Positions 26,725 through 35,220 of a stretch of DNA of 64,000 bases are shown here, piece after piece (the stretch's first letter is position 1; each line of letters opens with the position of its first letter). The DNA lies in NCBI RefSeq assembly GCF_011759375.1, contig NZ_JAARML010000007.1, positions 124,001-188,000 on the forward strand. Direction: 5' to 3'. A model generated the notes under the pieces. The model was not told the origin of the DNA. It saw nothing but the letters and a program-made list of their open reading frames with translations, and ran no database searches. The position numbers were made by a program, and so were the translations under genes. The stretch is from Paraflavitalea devenefica (GTDB lineage: Bacteria; Bacteroidota; Bacteroidia; Chitinophagales; Chitinophagaceae).

Positions 26725-27831
26725 CTACCTGGTGGTAATGGACGCCAACTCCTTTTCCAATTGATACTGATTAGCGATACTATTGGTTAAAAGAACGAAG
26801 CCAGCCTGTTGATCAGGAAAACACTGAAAGGAACTTCTGCTACCGCCGGTACTGCCTCTATGATTCAGTACTCTATATCCTTCCGGGGTAGTAAGAATAA
26901 ACCAGTTTAAGCCCAGTCCATCTTTGTCAGTACCGAATGTGAGCTTATGGGATAACGCTATGCCTTTAGTGGCATCTTCATTGTTCGCATAGATGTATTT
27001 TATCATATCAGCCGTATTGGAACGGAGCGCACCACAGGCAGGCATGCTTGGCATATCCCAAAAGGGCACAACTTCTTTCTGTGCATTGTGTGCTTTTGCA
27101 AGATCCCGTACATGAGAAATATCAATTTTCGTATCGTTCATCTTTATGGGTCGTAATATAAATGTAGAGATGAGGGTAAAATAATCTTGCGTATAAACAT
27201 CTTCCAGGATATATCCGAGCAGTCCGACTCCCATATTTGAATAGCTATGTTTCTTACCGGGCAGCGTATCCATTTTCATAGCATGAAATCCCTGGTAAAG
27301 CATTTCCTTTGAATAGTGCAAGTAGGGATTGGTTGAATCATACCCCGCCTGCATAAAGAAGTTGAGAAAGATCCTGGTGACCCTTGCCGTATGATTTGAC
27401 AGGTCCACCACCCTTATGGGCGTACCATTGTACTCCAGGTTGGGATAGGGTTCTTTGAGGTACTTACGGATGTCATCGTCCAGCTTTATTTTCTTATCCA
27501 ACACAGCCTGTGCCAGCAGGATACCGGTAAAGGTTTTGGTGAGGGAGCCTATTTCATAGATGGTTTTATTGGTAGGCAGCACTCCGTTTCCATTCGCAGT
27601 TTCGCCATAGTTATAGAAGTAGGTTTTACCATTTTTCACCATTCCGATGGAAAGTCCAACTCCACTGGTATTGCTAAAATAGGTCCTGACACTTTTATCG
27701 ACCAATGAGTCCAGTTTACTTTTTAAAGGGTTGTCAGTAGCAACCTTCCGCCCAGCGGTTTGGTTTAGCTGGGAGTAACTAACGGTTGCCCATAAAATAA
27801 AGAGGCTGGTAAAGGCAATTTTAAGGGGCAT
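26725..27831 (-). CDS. serine hydrolase, class C beta-lactamase family, exported
   Basis: The ATG at 27831 gives 368 residues with the signal peptide MPLKIAFTSLFILWATVSYS; a TTG 21 bases upstream is the alternative. The catalytic S-x-x-K is S96-L-T-K99, the second motif YSN (HSYSNMGVG), and the third HRGSTGG. The length is that of a single catalytic domain, shorter than the homolog at 6.2-7.8 kb. It probably hydrolyses peptide or ester bonds in the periplasm. It is upstream of the NACHT gene in the same direction and may be co-transcribed with it. Confidence 0.85.
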   Translation of the reverse strand: MPLKIAFTSLFILWATVSYSQLNQTAGRKVATDNPLKSKLDSLVDKSVRTYFSNTSGVGLSIGMVKNGKTYFYNYGETANGNGVLPTNKTIYEIGSLTKTFTGILLAQAVLDKKIKLDDDIRKYLKEPYPNLEYNGTPIRVVDLSNHTARVTRIFLNFFMQAGYDSTNPYLHYSKEMLYQGFHAMKMDTLPGKKHSYSNMGVGLLGYILEDVYTQDYFTLISTFILRPIKMNDTKIDISHVRDLAKAHNAQKEVVPFWDMPSMPACGALRSNTADMIKYIYANNEDATKGIALSHKLTFGTDKDGLGLNWFILTTPEGYRVLNHRGSTGGSRSSFQCFPDQQAGFVLLTNSIANQYQLEKELASITTR

Positions 27832-27940
27832 CTGGCGCTGATTTGTAAACAATATACATCCTCTGCACCGCTTTTGTCAGGATGTAAGTGGTTTTTATTT
27901 TCCGCTAACTTCATTTTCAAGATTCTGTACCGTAATTTTA

Positions 27941-29473
27941 TTATTGCCGGGTCTCCTTTTGCAGATACGCATACGCGTCATGCGATAAAGCGCCCTGGGG
28001 AAGCCAGCTCCACCAGACCCCAAGATCTCTTTCGATGATATCCTTGTAGAATAAAGGCAACTGAGCTGATTCGCCTTCAAAATACTGACGAAAGGCGTGG
28101 TCTTGTACAAGGTTTTGCCGCACCTTGCGATAAAATCGCAAACGGCCATATCCTTCTGAAGAAACAGCCCGCATAAGGTTCATCCACCGGGAAGTAAGAT
28201 CAGTGGCGCCTTTAAAACGGCGGTAAAGCGCCTTTAAAGAAAAAGAATAAGCGGTAAGGTCAATCACCCTGTCATAAAATTCAACCCAATCATAATTTTT
28301 GGGTTTAATATTCATGGCCAGGTGATTATTCAGAAAGTGGAAGGGAAAAGGGAGCACACGGCCTTCCCGTTGGTATTCCAGGTTAAGCGGGGCAGCTTCA
28401 CCAAAGGCGGTTAACAGTGAATAACCCGGAAAAGCGCCCGGCGTACGGTCAATGAAACGCTTGGTAAGTTCAAAAGGTTCTGCTCCCGCATCGCTGTCCA
28501 GCCCAAGCACAAAATTCGTTTGAATGTAGGGGATATAGTGAATGATATTATTAACATGCGCAGATACCTGGCTTACCTTTTCTTCGCCGGTAATATGCGC
28601 TGTTCGCGACTTATTGCCCAGGTCGTACCATGATTCTATACCAGGCAGCAGGGCAGTAAAACCGTTCTCTGCTAATACTTTCAGGCGCTTCTCCGTAATA
28701 ACAGACAAACTGCTTTCTGCAATAAAGCGAAAGCTTTTAAGGGGGGCTGCTGAAGCTATGGCATCCATATTTTCTTCAAAGCGTATCCCAAAATTGGGAT
28801 CGTGCCAGGCTACCCAGGGTTTTTTAAACCTGGTGAGCAGAAACTGCAGGTCTTCCCGGATGGTTTGAAAATTCAATGGCTGGTAGGGCACCGTTGAATC
28901 AATGCAAAAAGGACAGGTATACGGGCAGCCCACACTTCCCAGCATCGGTACTATCTGCAGGACCGGCGCTTTCTTCAGGGTAGGCTCTATGAATTTCCAG
29001 CGTTCCCGGACACCGCACAAGTCAGCCGGCTGCTTGCCGGCCGATAAAAAGGTGCCCAGGGGGCGCTGCGGGGTGCAATTATTCAATACTTCCATAATGG
29101 TCGACCGGTTGGTAAATCCCAGTACATAGTCAAAGTATTGAATAGCATCATCCGGATAACACCGGGCATGCGGCCCGCCCAGCACTGTTACTGTCCCTCT
29201 CTGCCGGAGGTAATTACTTACCGAATAGGCAAGCAGGGCGGCTTGTGTAAAGGAGCTAATAAATACAAGATCAATTTTTTCCGGGATTTCCTTACGCAGG
29301 TCTTCCCTGCCTGTAAAACAGATCATGGTTACTTCATGACCTTCCTGTTCGCACCAGGTAGCCACTACCTGTGGCATAATACTGGCCAGGTTGGCATGCA
29401 TTATTTTGGCCCATAAAGTATTGGAAGGGCCTTTACACACCAGGTCAATTAAGCAGATCCTGAGCCTTTGCAT
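27941..29473 (-). CDS. cobalamin-binding radical SAM protein
   Basis: The ATG at 29473 gives 510 residues. The first 150 residues match a B12-binding Rossmann domain (DLVFISSFTQAALLAYSVSN, VTVLGGPHARCYPDDAI). The radical SAM cluster motif is C183-P-Y-T-C187-P-F-C190, followed by a TIM-barrel-type segment (VAWHDPNFGIRFEENMDAI, FRFIAESSLSVI). Such enzymes methylate unactivated carbons or rearrange peptides and natural products. The B12 domain lacks a clear D-x-H-x-x-G, as in other base-off members. It is a single gene, with a long helical C-terminus. Confidence 0.8.
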   Translation of the reverse strand: MQRLRICLIDLVCKGPSNTLWAKIMHANLASIMPQVVATWCEQEGHEVTMICFTGREDLRKEIPEKIDLVFISSFTQAALLAYSVSNYLRQRGTVTVLGGPHARCYPDDAIQYFDYVLGFTNRSTIMEVLNNCTPQRPLGTFLSAGKQPADLCGVRERWKFIEPTLKKAPVLQIVPMLGSVGCPYTCPFCIDSTVPYQPLNFQTIREDLQFLLTRFKKPWVAWHDPNFGIRFEENMDAIASAAPLKSFRFIAESSLSVITEKRLKVLAENGFTALLPGIESWYDLGNKSRTAHITGEEKVSQVSAHVNNIIHYIPYIQTNFVLGLDSDAGAEPFELTKRFIDRTPGAFPGYSLLTAFGEAAPLNLEYQREGRVLPFPFHFLNNHLAMNIKPKNYDWVEFYDRVIDLTAYSFSLKALYRRFKGATDLTSRWMNLMRAVSSEGYGRLRFYRKVRQNLVQDHAFRQYFEGESAQLPLFYKDIIERDLGVWWSWLPQGALSHDAYAYLQKETRQ

Positions 29474-29576
29474 AAACAAAGCGTGCGTGAGCAATAATCA
29501 CCACAAACGATATGCCCTGCACTGAAAGGCGACTCCAAACAGTCTGAGGAACAAGTTCCACATTAGCCTTTTTTAC

Positions 29577-30206
29577 TCATCCCGCTACCGCTTTCCTGCA
29601 TTTAATTAAAAAGAAAGGATAATTTTCAATAATTGCTGTGATCTCAAATAATCCAGCTTTGTCAAACTCTGCATGGATTGATTCGATATCATAAAAAAAC
29701 ATGTTAACACCCCCAAACATTTCATAACGGTCCTTGCTAACAAATTTGCCTTGCCCGTAGGTAGGAGCGTCTTTCGAAATGACTGTAAAAACCATGTAGC
29801 CATTTTCAGCAAGTTGATGATAGCAGTCACGGATTAGTTTCACCCTTTCGCTACTGTCCAACAAATGAATCAAAGCATAGCAAAATATACCATCATATTT
29901 GTTGTCATCAAAAGGCATATCAGTCACAGAACCATGGTGTATGATCATATCTGTGCCGTAATGCTTTCCGGCCATTTCAATAGCTGTTTTTGATATCTCG
30001 ATCCCTGTTACAGTTATTCCGTTGTCTATGAAGATCTGCGCATTCCGTCCATAACCAATACCAGGGATCAGGATATTTTTTACTGATTGTTGGACAAAAA
30101 GATCCTTCGTCAGTACGGCAGACTTTGATGGCTCAAAGCCCCACATCTCCTGTTTCTCCCTGAAGGCTGACTCCCAAAACGCTGGTTGACCGGCTTTATT
30201 TACCAT
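29577..30206 (-). CDS. class I SAM-dependent methyltransferase
   Basis: The ATG at 30206 gives 209 residues starting MVNKAGQPAFWESAF. An ATG at 30311 would extend it, but that overlaps the hairpin terminator of the next gene. Motif I is ILIPGIGYGRNA, the acidic residue is VTGIEISKTAIEMA, and motif IV is YDGIFCYALIHLL. This is close to the TehB/thiopurine-like small methyltransferases that act on small molecules. It is a single-gene unit; the substrate is unknown. Confidence 0.8.
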   Translation of the reverse strand: MVNKAGQPAFWESAFREKQEMWGFEPSKSAVLTKDLFVQQSVKNILIPGIGYGRNAQIFIDNGITVTGIEISKTAIEMAGKHYGTDMIIHHGSVTDMPFDDNKYDGIFCYALIHLLDSSERVKLIRDCYHQLAENGYMVFTVISKDAPTYGQGKFVSKDRYEMFGGVNMFFYDIESIHAEFDKAGLFEITAIIENYPFFLIKCRKAVAG

Positions 30207-30309
30207 GATCCCACTTAGCTTTTGCAACAAAGTTACATAATCTAAAATTGTCCATAACGGTGAAGCATTTGTCCCTGCCTGTTTTCCTGGCAATGCCCCC
30301 AATTTGTAC

Positions 30310-30338
30310 ATAAAAGAGGCTGCCGGATGGCAGCCTCT
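30310..30338 (-). terminator. rho-independent terminator
   Basis: A perfect 10-bp stem, AGAGGCTGCC (30315-30324) and GGCAGCCTCT (30329-30338), has a 4-base loop and, on the minus strand, a TTTTATG tail. It ends the small membrane protein gene. Confidence 0.85.
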
Positions 30339-30359
30339 CTCCTAAACAATACCGCTCCC

Positions 30360-30575
30360 CTACTCTTTTTCCTGCAGTACGGCCGACTGGCTCACGGCGC
30401 CCATGACACTACCGGCCACCGCGACATAACCGGCTATGTCATTGATGATCTTTGGCAGTTCCACAGGAGCTGCAAAGACAGCGGCACTCACTGCTAACAG
30501 TGTAACACCGATGTTGCGGAGCAGCTTAAAGAACTTCGGCGTTTTGTCCTGCATACGGTTGATGATATTGCTCAT
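30360..30575 (-). CDS. small two-helix membrane protein, holin-like size
   Basis: This 71-residue protein has a basic N-terminus (NRMQDKTPKFFKLLRN), then two hydrophobic helices (about 20-38 and 43-64) with a short PVELPKI turn, and a charged tail (LQEKE). The layout fits small two-span holin-like proteins. I recall similar short proteins in Bacteroidota accessory regions, but no function is established. It lies after a 388-base gap downstream of the 228-residue protein on the same strand, and has a strong terminator. Confidence 0.6.
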   Translation of the reverse strand: MSNIINRMQDKTPKFFKLLRNIGVTLLAVSAAVFAAPVELPKIINDIAGYVAVAGSVMGAVSQSAVLQEKE

Positions 30576-30963
30576 ACCCTAAAATTGACTGGTTAAGTAA
30601 TAAAGACCACTGCTACTGTTCAGTAGCCTCAACCGCCTGGCTGTTGCGAACCTGCCGGCGCCCCTGCGCACAGGGCGCTGACAGGTAAGGTTTGCTTTAG
30701 TGCAGACATGGAAGCTTCTGTATATGCATGTCTGCATGGGCCAACAAACAGCCAGACAAAGGATAAGGATCCCGGGCATCAGCTACCGGTCCGAAGGACT
30801 CTCCAAAGGAGTCCTCCGGACCTTCGGAGTGACGGATGATTGCAGGCTTCGTTAATATGGCTGCTGTAACAACAGGCAGCCTGTTCCTGACAAGGAGGTA
30901 AGCCGTTCATGATCACTCCGAAGGCAAGCGCCTAGGGAGATCTTCAAAGCTGGTACGGTTTGC
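30576..30963. other. 388-base intergenic region with two hairpins
   Basis: No gene is seen. Arms at 30788-30801 (GGTCCGAAGGACTC) and 30809-30822 (GAGTCCTCCGGACC) form a 14-bp stem with one mismatch and a 7-base loop. A second hairpin, GCGCC...CAGGGCGC, lies at 30658-30678. Neither has a clear T-run. They may be leader or processing structures between the two flanking minus-strand genes. Confidence 0.5.
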
Positions 30964-31650
30964 TTATGCGGCCACATCTACCGCCACGATGCTGGTAGCA
31001 TTGTGTTCACCGGTTTTAAGCGCGTAGCTCCGGGAATTAACCCGCTGGTAATACTCAATGCCCAGCGCCACCACGATCGTGTCCTGGCTGTTGGCAGGCA
31101 ACGCCATGGTAAGGAGAGTGGGCGCTATGGGATCGTAGTTCCAGGACAACTCGGGCGTGCTTTGCATAGCAAACTCATAGGCTTCCGTGTCGAAGTTGAT
31201 GGTAGCTGCTGCCGCCACGATCCTGAAATGCGTAATGCCGCTTACCTGCTGCACCATGTTGCGGGGTATGAAAGCAGGGATGCTCACGGCTGCCTGCCCC
31301 GCCGCGCGGTTGACACTGACAGGACAGCGTACAAAAAAGGAATCCCTGACACCTGCCCGCTCATTGAAGTTAAACCCCTGCAATTGCAGCAGGTCGCCCT
31401 GATTGGCGGTGCGCTCGCCCCGCCCGTTCACCGGGTCGGTAGCAATGATGCGGGAGAAGACCTGCACCAGGCGCGCCTGGGTGATCCTGTCTTTCGCAAT
31501 GATGGTTACCTCCCGGAAAATAGTACGCATTAGTTTGGCCGCTTTACCAGCACGGGCAAACTCCGCGGCATTCTCGCGGGTGCGTTCAAAGGCCGGATCA
31601 TTCTTGACCCTGTCAGCCGTTATCCCATTGGATGATGCTGTTGTTGCCAT
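30964..31650 (-). CDS. conserved Bacteroidota-type protein of unknown function
   Basis: The ATG at 31650, just after a run of A, gives 228 residues. The frame stays open to 32019, but that stretch holds an 11-base repeat incompatible with coding, so the short form is preferred. The N-terminus is helical (ADRVKNDPAFERTRENAAEFARAGKAAKLMRTIFREV). The C-terminal half is beta-rich and ends LGIEYYQRVNSRSYALKTG. I recall this pattern in uncharacterised Bacteroidota proteins but no function. It sits in an accessory cluster with RteC and AbiJ. Confidence 0.6.
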   Translation of the reverse strand: MATTASSNGITADRVKNDPAFERTRENAAEFARAGKAAKLMRTIFREVTIIAKDRITQARLVQVFSRIIATDPVNGRGERTANQGDLLQLQGFNFNERAGVRDSFFVRCPVSVNRAAGQAAVSIPAFIPRNMVQQVSGITHFRIVAAAATINFDTEAYEFAMQSTPELSWNYDPIAPTLLTMALPANSQDTIVVALGIEYYQRVNSRSYALKTGEHNATSIVAVDVAA

Positions 31651-31776
31651 TTTTTTAGATTTTAGTGATTGAATAATTGGATGACCGGTCCAACCAAAAG
31701 CGTTTTTATGAATGAAGGGAACTCCATAGCATAAGTTTTCAGGCATGGAGTTACCTGCAGTAGTGTTAAAATGCAG

Positions 31777-31846
31777 GGAAAAGCACTGCGATAGCTCTGA
31801 GATAGTACTGGGATAGTACTTGCAGGGGTAGTATTCCTGTAGCACT
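31777..31846. repeat. 11-bp tandem repeats
   Basis: Six units of 11 bases occur at 31777, 31788, 31799, 31810, 31825 and 31836, with a 4-base gap (TGCA) after the fourth. The consensus is G-N-G-A-T-A-G-T-A-C-T; two adjacent copies are GAGATAGTACT and GGGATAGTACT. The period is close to one DNA helical turn and not a multiple of three. Confidence 0.7.
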
Positions 31847-32133
31847 CCTGCAGGATTCGGATAGAGCATGTAGGCCATCAGGCTACCAGTTTCAGACAAT
31901 ACGGGTAACATTACGCTACCATCAGTCCCGGCTACATTTGCTGTGTTGATCATAATCGTTCGTTTTATGAACACAAAGCTGGTGTGTTTGCACGAGCCGT
32001 TTTGCCAAGTTGTAGCCAATTGGCAGAGAATTATTTTTGCAACCGATCAACAGAAAAAGTAAGGAAACAAACGTCTTTGAAGTAGTGTATGACCGCAATG
32101 CGTACCTGCTTATACAAAAATTTCCGTACACAT

Positions 32134-32149
32134 TTTGCCAATTGGCAAA
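32134..32149. promoter_or_regulatory. perfect palindrome, operator candidate
   Basis: TTTGCCAATTGGCAAA is a perfect 16-bp palindrome. A related core, GCCAATTGGC, occurs at 32015-32024, with another half site TTTTGCCAA just upstream of it (32000-32008). All lie between the 228-residue gene and rteC. Confidence 0.5.
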
Positions 32150-32183
32150 TAAAACTTTTCGGGAAAATTCCCTGAAAACAAGA

Positions 32184-32243
32184 ATGCCAGCGTTTATTTC
32201 CGTGAAGCGGAGCAAACCCCGCAGGCGGAATAAACGCTGGCAT
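32184..32243 (-). terminator. long inverted repeat after rteC
   Basis: A perfect 15-bp inverted repeat has arms ATGCCAGCGTTTATT (32184-32198) and AATAAACGCTGGCAT (32229-32243), followed on the minus strand by TCTTGTTTTC. It is 37 bases past the stop of the RteC gene. Confidence 0.65.
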
Positions 32244-32279
32244 CAATCCTTCAACAAGCCAACCAGACAATGGTGGGCA

Positions 32280-33122
32280 TTATTCTTCCAGTTTATTTAT
32301 ATACTGGTGCAAGCAAGCTTTTAACTCATCAAAATATTTTAGGGGATCGGCCTTGCGTCCCCTTACCCTAAGAAAGGTGTGGGAGTATTTTTGGAGATCT
32401 ACTTTCAATACAACCGACAAATAATTCATTACCTCTTTAAGGGCCGCCTTTCCATGATTAAAAAATCCCGTCAGGTACAGGGCATATCCCAATACTACAA
32501 TATTGGCAATAGACTCCGTGCAATGCAGCCCGGAAGCTGTGACCGGCAAGGATGTATTGTTATCCGTGCTACAGGATGGATTCAGTTGCCGGTTTATATA
32601 CACCAACAATAGTTCATGGGCCATCAGCTCGGCCATTTTTATATCGCCGCTGGTAGCGAATACCGGATCAAAATAGTTGACGTCGGGACAAAACTTCCAG
32701 TCGTACATGCTCCGTACAAAATACAATGCATCGTAGTGCGTGTCCTTCTTGCGGTAGTATTCGTAGAATACTTTGTTATCAGCAAAAAAGCGATCGACCT
32801 CCTGCAGCGCTCCCAACAGTCGCTCTTTTTCCAATACAGCGATCCCGTTAAAGTAGCCGATGTGCAGGCGGTATAATCTGTGGTAATACATATACCGCGA
32901 CATGATCAGGGGCTTTACGTGTTTAAAAAAATGAATTTCTGTGGCCTGGTCAGGGAAGGAATTGTCAACAACCCATTGCCTGAGCTGTTGCAGGCCTTCT
33001 TCACAGATCCTGATGCAGGTTTCGAGGCGTGCGAATAAGTCGGTTTCCTTGTATTCCGTCTCTTGCAGGCGGTCGAGCAGAGAACTGATCAGTTTCTCAA
33101 AGGCAGATTGGAGACTCAACAT
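32280..33122 (-). CDS. rteC: RteC-family protein
   Basis: This 280-residue protein has the RteC pattern: FFKHVKPLIMSRYMYYHRLYRL near residue 65, then FYEYYRKKDTHYDALYFVR near 140, and helical C-terminus. In the Bacteroides conjugative transposon CTnDOT, RteC activates excision genes in response to tetracycline-linked regulators. Stand-alone rteC genes are also common in Bacteroidota without a complete element. Here it lies 30 bases after an AbiJ-like gene and no mobilisation genes are seen in the window, so it may be a regulator of the accessory cluster or a remnant of an element. Confidence 0.75.
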   Translation of the reverse strand: MLSLQSAFEKLISSLLDRLQETEYKETDLFARLETCIRICEEGLQQLRQWVVDNSFPDQATEIHFFKHVKPLIMSRYMYYHRLYRLHIGYFNGIAVLEKERLLGALQEVDRFFADNKVFYEYYRKKDTHYDALYFVRSMYDWKFCPDVNYFDPVFATSGDIKMAELMAHELLLVYINRQLNPSCSTDNNTSLPVTASGLHCTESIANIVVLGYALYLTGFFNHGKAALKEVMNYLSVVLKVDLQKYSHTFLRVRGRKADPLKYFDELKACLHQYINKLEE

Positions 33123-33152
33123 AGTCTTGTGGTTTTAGTTGGAAAAGATTTG

Positions 33153-33962
33153 TTAACTGGCTATTGTTTTGAGGTAATTCAACAGCGTGGCGCAGGTCAG
33201 TAACCAGTATTTGGCCTCTTCAAATGTGAGCGTAGGACCTGATCCTGACAATACCTGCTTAACATTGATCATGACATTACCATAGACAGCGACGGGTGAT
33301 AACATGTCCTGGATGATCTTATCAGGATATTGTCGTAAGGTCTCTTCCACGGCCATAATGGCTTCCAGGACCGCCTGGTTGTAGTCGGGATCATTTCTAT
33401 TCGCCATCAGTTCCATCGCTCTCGAAAAGTGCGACCCGATCTGGTCTTCCGCTTCTGTGGCGGCCGCCTGTGCAATTTCTTTCAGCTCTGTATCATTCGT
33501 TACCCTGATCACTATTCGATTTACAACCCGGTATACGGAACCTTCTTTTTCCAACGCCTGGTTGCATGCGTTGATGAAGGGATCCACTGCTTTTGCATCT
33601 GCCTGATCCAACAGGAAGATCGTAAACTCAATGAAGTCAAATACCCTGTTATAGTCAGCCTTATAAAACCGTTCTTTCATACACTCCTCAAAGGAATCTG
33701 GATCAATCCCATTATACTTCCAGACAAGTTTATCAACTGTCTGCATAAAAAAGTCACCCCATATTGAAGTGATCAACAGGATACGCTTTTTATCGCTCCA
33801 TCCGCTTAGATGATGAAGCCTGACCAAAAAATTTCCATACAAGGCATTCCACAACCGGGTCCGGAGGGTTTCGCTCATAGTATCAACCTGGAATGGGTGT
33901 TTTACTTCAGCCAATCCTATCCGTTGGGAGAAGTTCATAGCAATCGTTGAATTGTTGTTCAT
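33153..33962 (-). CDS. AbiJ-like abortive infection protein
   Basis: This 269-residue cytoplasmic protein has the N-terminal motif FSQRIGLAEVKHPFQVDTM followed by LRTRLWNALY, the pattern of the AbiJ N-terminal domain 4 (Abi-associated). The C-terminal half (HFSRAMELMANRNDPDYNQAVLEAIMAVEETLRQY) matches the helical AbiJ C-terminal region. Such proteins abort phage infection or act as its sensor in lactococci and other bacteria; the biochemical activity is not established. It precedes rteC in an apparent two-gene unit. Confidence 0.7.
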   Translation of the reverse strand: MNNNSTIAMNFSQRIGLAEVKHPFQVDTMSETLRTRLWNALYGNFLVRLHHLSGWSDKKRILLITSIWGDFFMQTVDKLVWKYNGIDPDSFEECMKERFYKADYNRVFDFIEFTIFLLDQADAKAVDPFINACNQALEKEGSVYRVVNRIVIRVTNDTELKEIAQAAATEAEDQIGSHFSRAMELMANRNDPDYNQAVLEAIMAVEETLRQYPDKIIQDMLSPVAVYGNVMINVKQVLSGSGPTLTFEEAKYWLLTCATLLNYLKTIAS

Positions 33963-34416
33963 ACGTTATTGATTTAAATATTAAATACAATAGAAGCCAT
34001 GCCCGGATCCGGTCAATGATCCGGAATGGGTGATCATGCCAGATGCAGGGGCATGAGAATGCTATTAACCAGTGATGGAAATGACAGGCCCTGTGGACCT
34101 CTTCGGTCCTGGACTACCTTGGAAAGACTTAACCTGTGTGTTTAAAAAAAGGACAAGGCCTGGATAAGGGGTGAATGGAATCCCCGCAGCCGTTGTGTTT
34201 TGAGTGGAAGGTTGGGCCTATATTAAGTGGGACGGATGAGGTATTTCAAATGTTACTAAAGTCAAAAAAAAATTTGGAGGCTGGGGGGAAAGAGAAAGAC
34301 CATCAAAGGAAAGTAGCATCTATCTTATTCATAATCAATACACTACTGACGCAGGCACAAATAGCAATGCCCGAAAAATATTTTTTCGGGCGATCGGCAT
34401 TAGTTTTGACAGACTA
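33963..34416. other. 454-base intergenic region
   Basis: Contains the hairpin at 34369-34391 and a small inverted repeat near 34004-34024 (CCGGATC...GATCCGG). A short plus-strand frame at 34175-34420 (81 codons) has no family pattern and is not called. The remainder should hold the promoter of the AbiJ-like gene. Confidence 0.5.
34369..34391 (-). terminator. hairpin terminator after the Fic gene
   Basis: GCCCGAAAAA and TTTTTCGGGC pair around a 3-base loop in the 23 bases at 34369-34391. The T-run lies within the descending arm on either strand. It is 26 bases after the stop of the Fic gene. Confidence 0.6.
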
Positions 34417-35220
34417 TTAGTTGTTGACCCGCTGTGCTTCTATAAACTCAAGTTTTGACTGAAGACTTTCAATTAACCTGTCTGCCATAAAATCAAGCAT
34501 AGCAGTAGGCTCGTGATCGGTGAGTTCAAATCGTTTTAAATACTCGTTCTTATTCACTTCTCTAATAAAAAGTGGCGGATATCCCTTCCTCAACAGGATC
34601 AGGTTAGTAAAAATCCGCCCAATACGACCATTACCGTCACTAAAAGGGTGAATTTCGTTTAAGAACCGCTGGTGAAACCTGGTGGCGATAGAAAGCGGAT
34701 GTTTGTCTGCATCATTTATATCCGCTTTTTCAAGTAGTTGATTAATTTCTTTAATAAGCTGTTCCATCGCTTTCTCCACTTCAGCCGGCTGAAGATAAGT
34801 ATGGATCTTTCCGGTTGACCTTACTGTCATATTCTCAAACACCTTGTATTTACCCGGACTGTAAAGGCCATTATCTCCCCACTGACCAATGTTCTTCATC
34901 AACTCCTTGTGTAGTTCTTTGATATTCTCTTCGGAAATATATTGTAAGTGGTAGTCGTTGAAGACAATATCCAAAACTGCTTTATGATTAACTATATCCA
35001 GCACTTCTCCCGTTGTGGCATTTTTGGGTGTAGCAAAATCCCGCAGCAGCTTGACGGTTTGTCCATAGGTAATGGTATTACCCTCTATCTTATTTGAATT
35101 GTAAGTAAACTCTACCTTTACTTTCTCTAGAAAAGCCTCATCCCAATCTTTTTGAGGCATCAGTTTATCGACCTGGCCTTTCAGTGTATTTATGAGCTTT
35201 AGTTTCTCAGCAATATTCAT
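34417..35220 (-). CDS. Fic family protein, with own inhibitory motif
   Basis: This 267-residue protein has the Fic motif HPFSDGNGRIGR at residues 191-202. It has the inhibitory motif [ST]xxxE[GN] as S42-N-K-I-E46-G47 at its N-terminus, which blocks ATP in class II Fic enzymes. Active Fic enzymes transfer AMP, or other phosphate-linked groups, to target side chains. All catalytic positions are intact. It overlaps the upstream small gene by 4 bases, which argues for a coupled toxin/partner pair. Confidence 0.9.
   Translation of the reverse strand: MNIAEKLKLINTLKGQVDKLMPQKDWDEAFLEKVKVEFTYNSNKIEGNTITYGQTVKLLRDFATPKNATTGEVLDIVNHKAVLDIVFNDYHLQYISEENIKELHKELMKNIGQWGDNGLYSPGKYKVFENMTVRSTGKIHTYLQPAEVEKAMEQLIKEINQLLEKADINDADKHPLSIATRFHQRFLNEIHPFSDGNGRIGRIFTNLILLRKGYPPLFIREVNKNEYLKRFELTDHEPTAMLDFMADRLIESLQSKLEFIEAQRVNN

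Larger units (their letters stand above)
31651..32279. other. 629-base intergenic region with phased repeats and palindrome
   Basis: The region holds the 11-bp repeats at 31777-31846, a palindrome at 32134-32149, and a terminator hairpin at 32184-32243. The minus-strand frame between 31953 and 31651 is open and contiguous with the 228-residue gene. I treat it as probably non-coding, although a short leader peptide from ATG 31953 is possible. Confidence 0.45.

Noticed and set aside
30207..30311. 35-codon N-terminal extension of the methyltransferase
   Set aside because: It runs to the edge of the neighbouring gene's terminator hairpin and is not part of the methyltransferase fold.
34175..34420. 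81-codon plus-strand frame in the AbiJ-Fic gap
   Set aside because: No family pattern; its end runs through the Fic terminator hairpin and overlaps the Fic stop.
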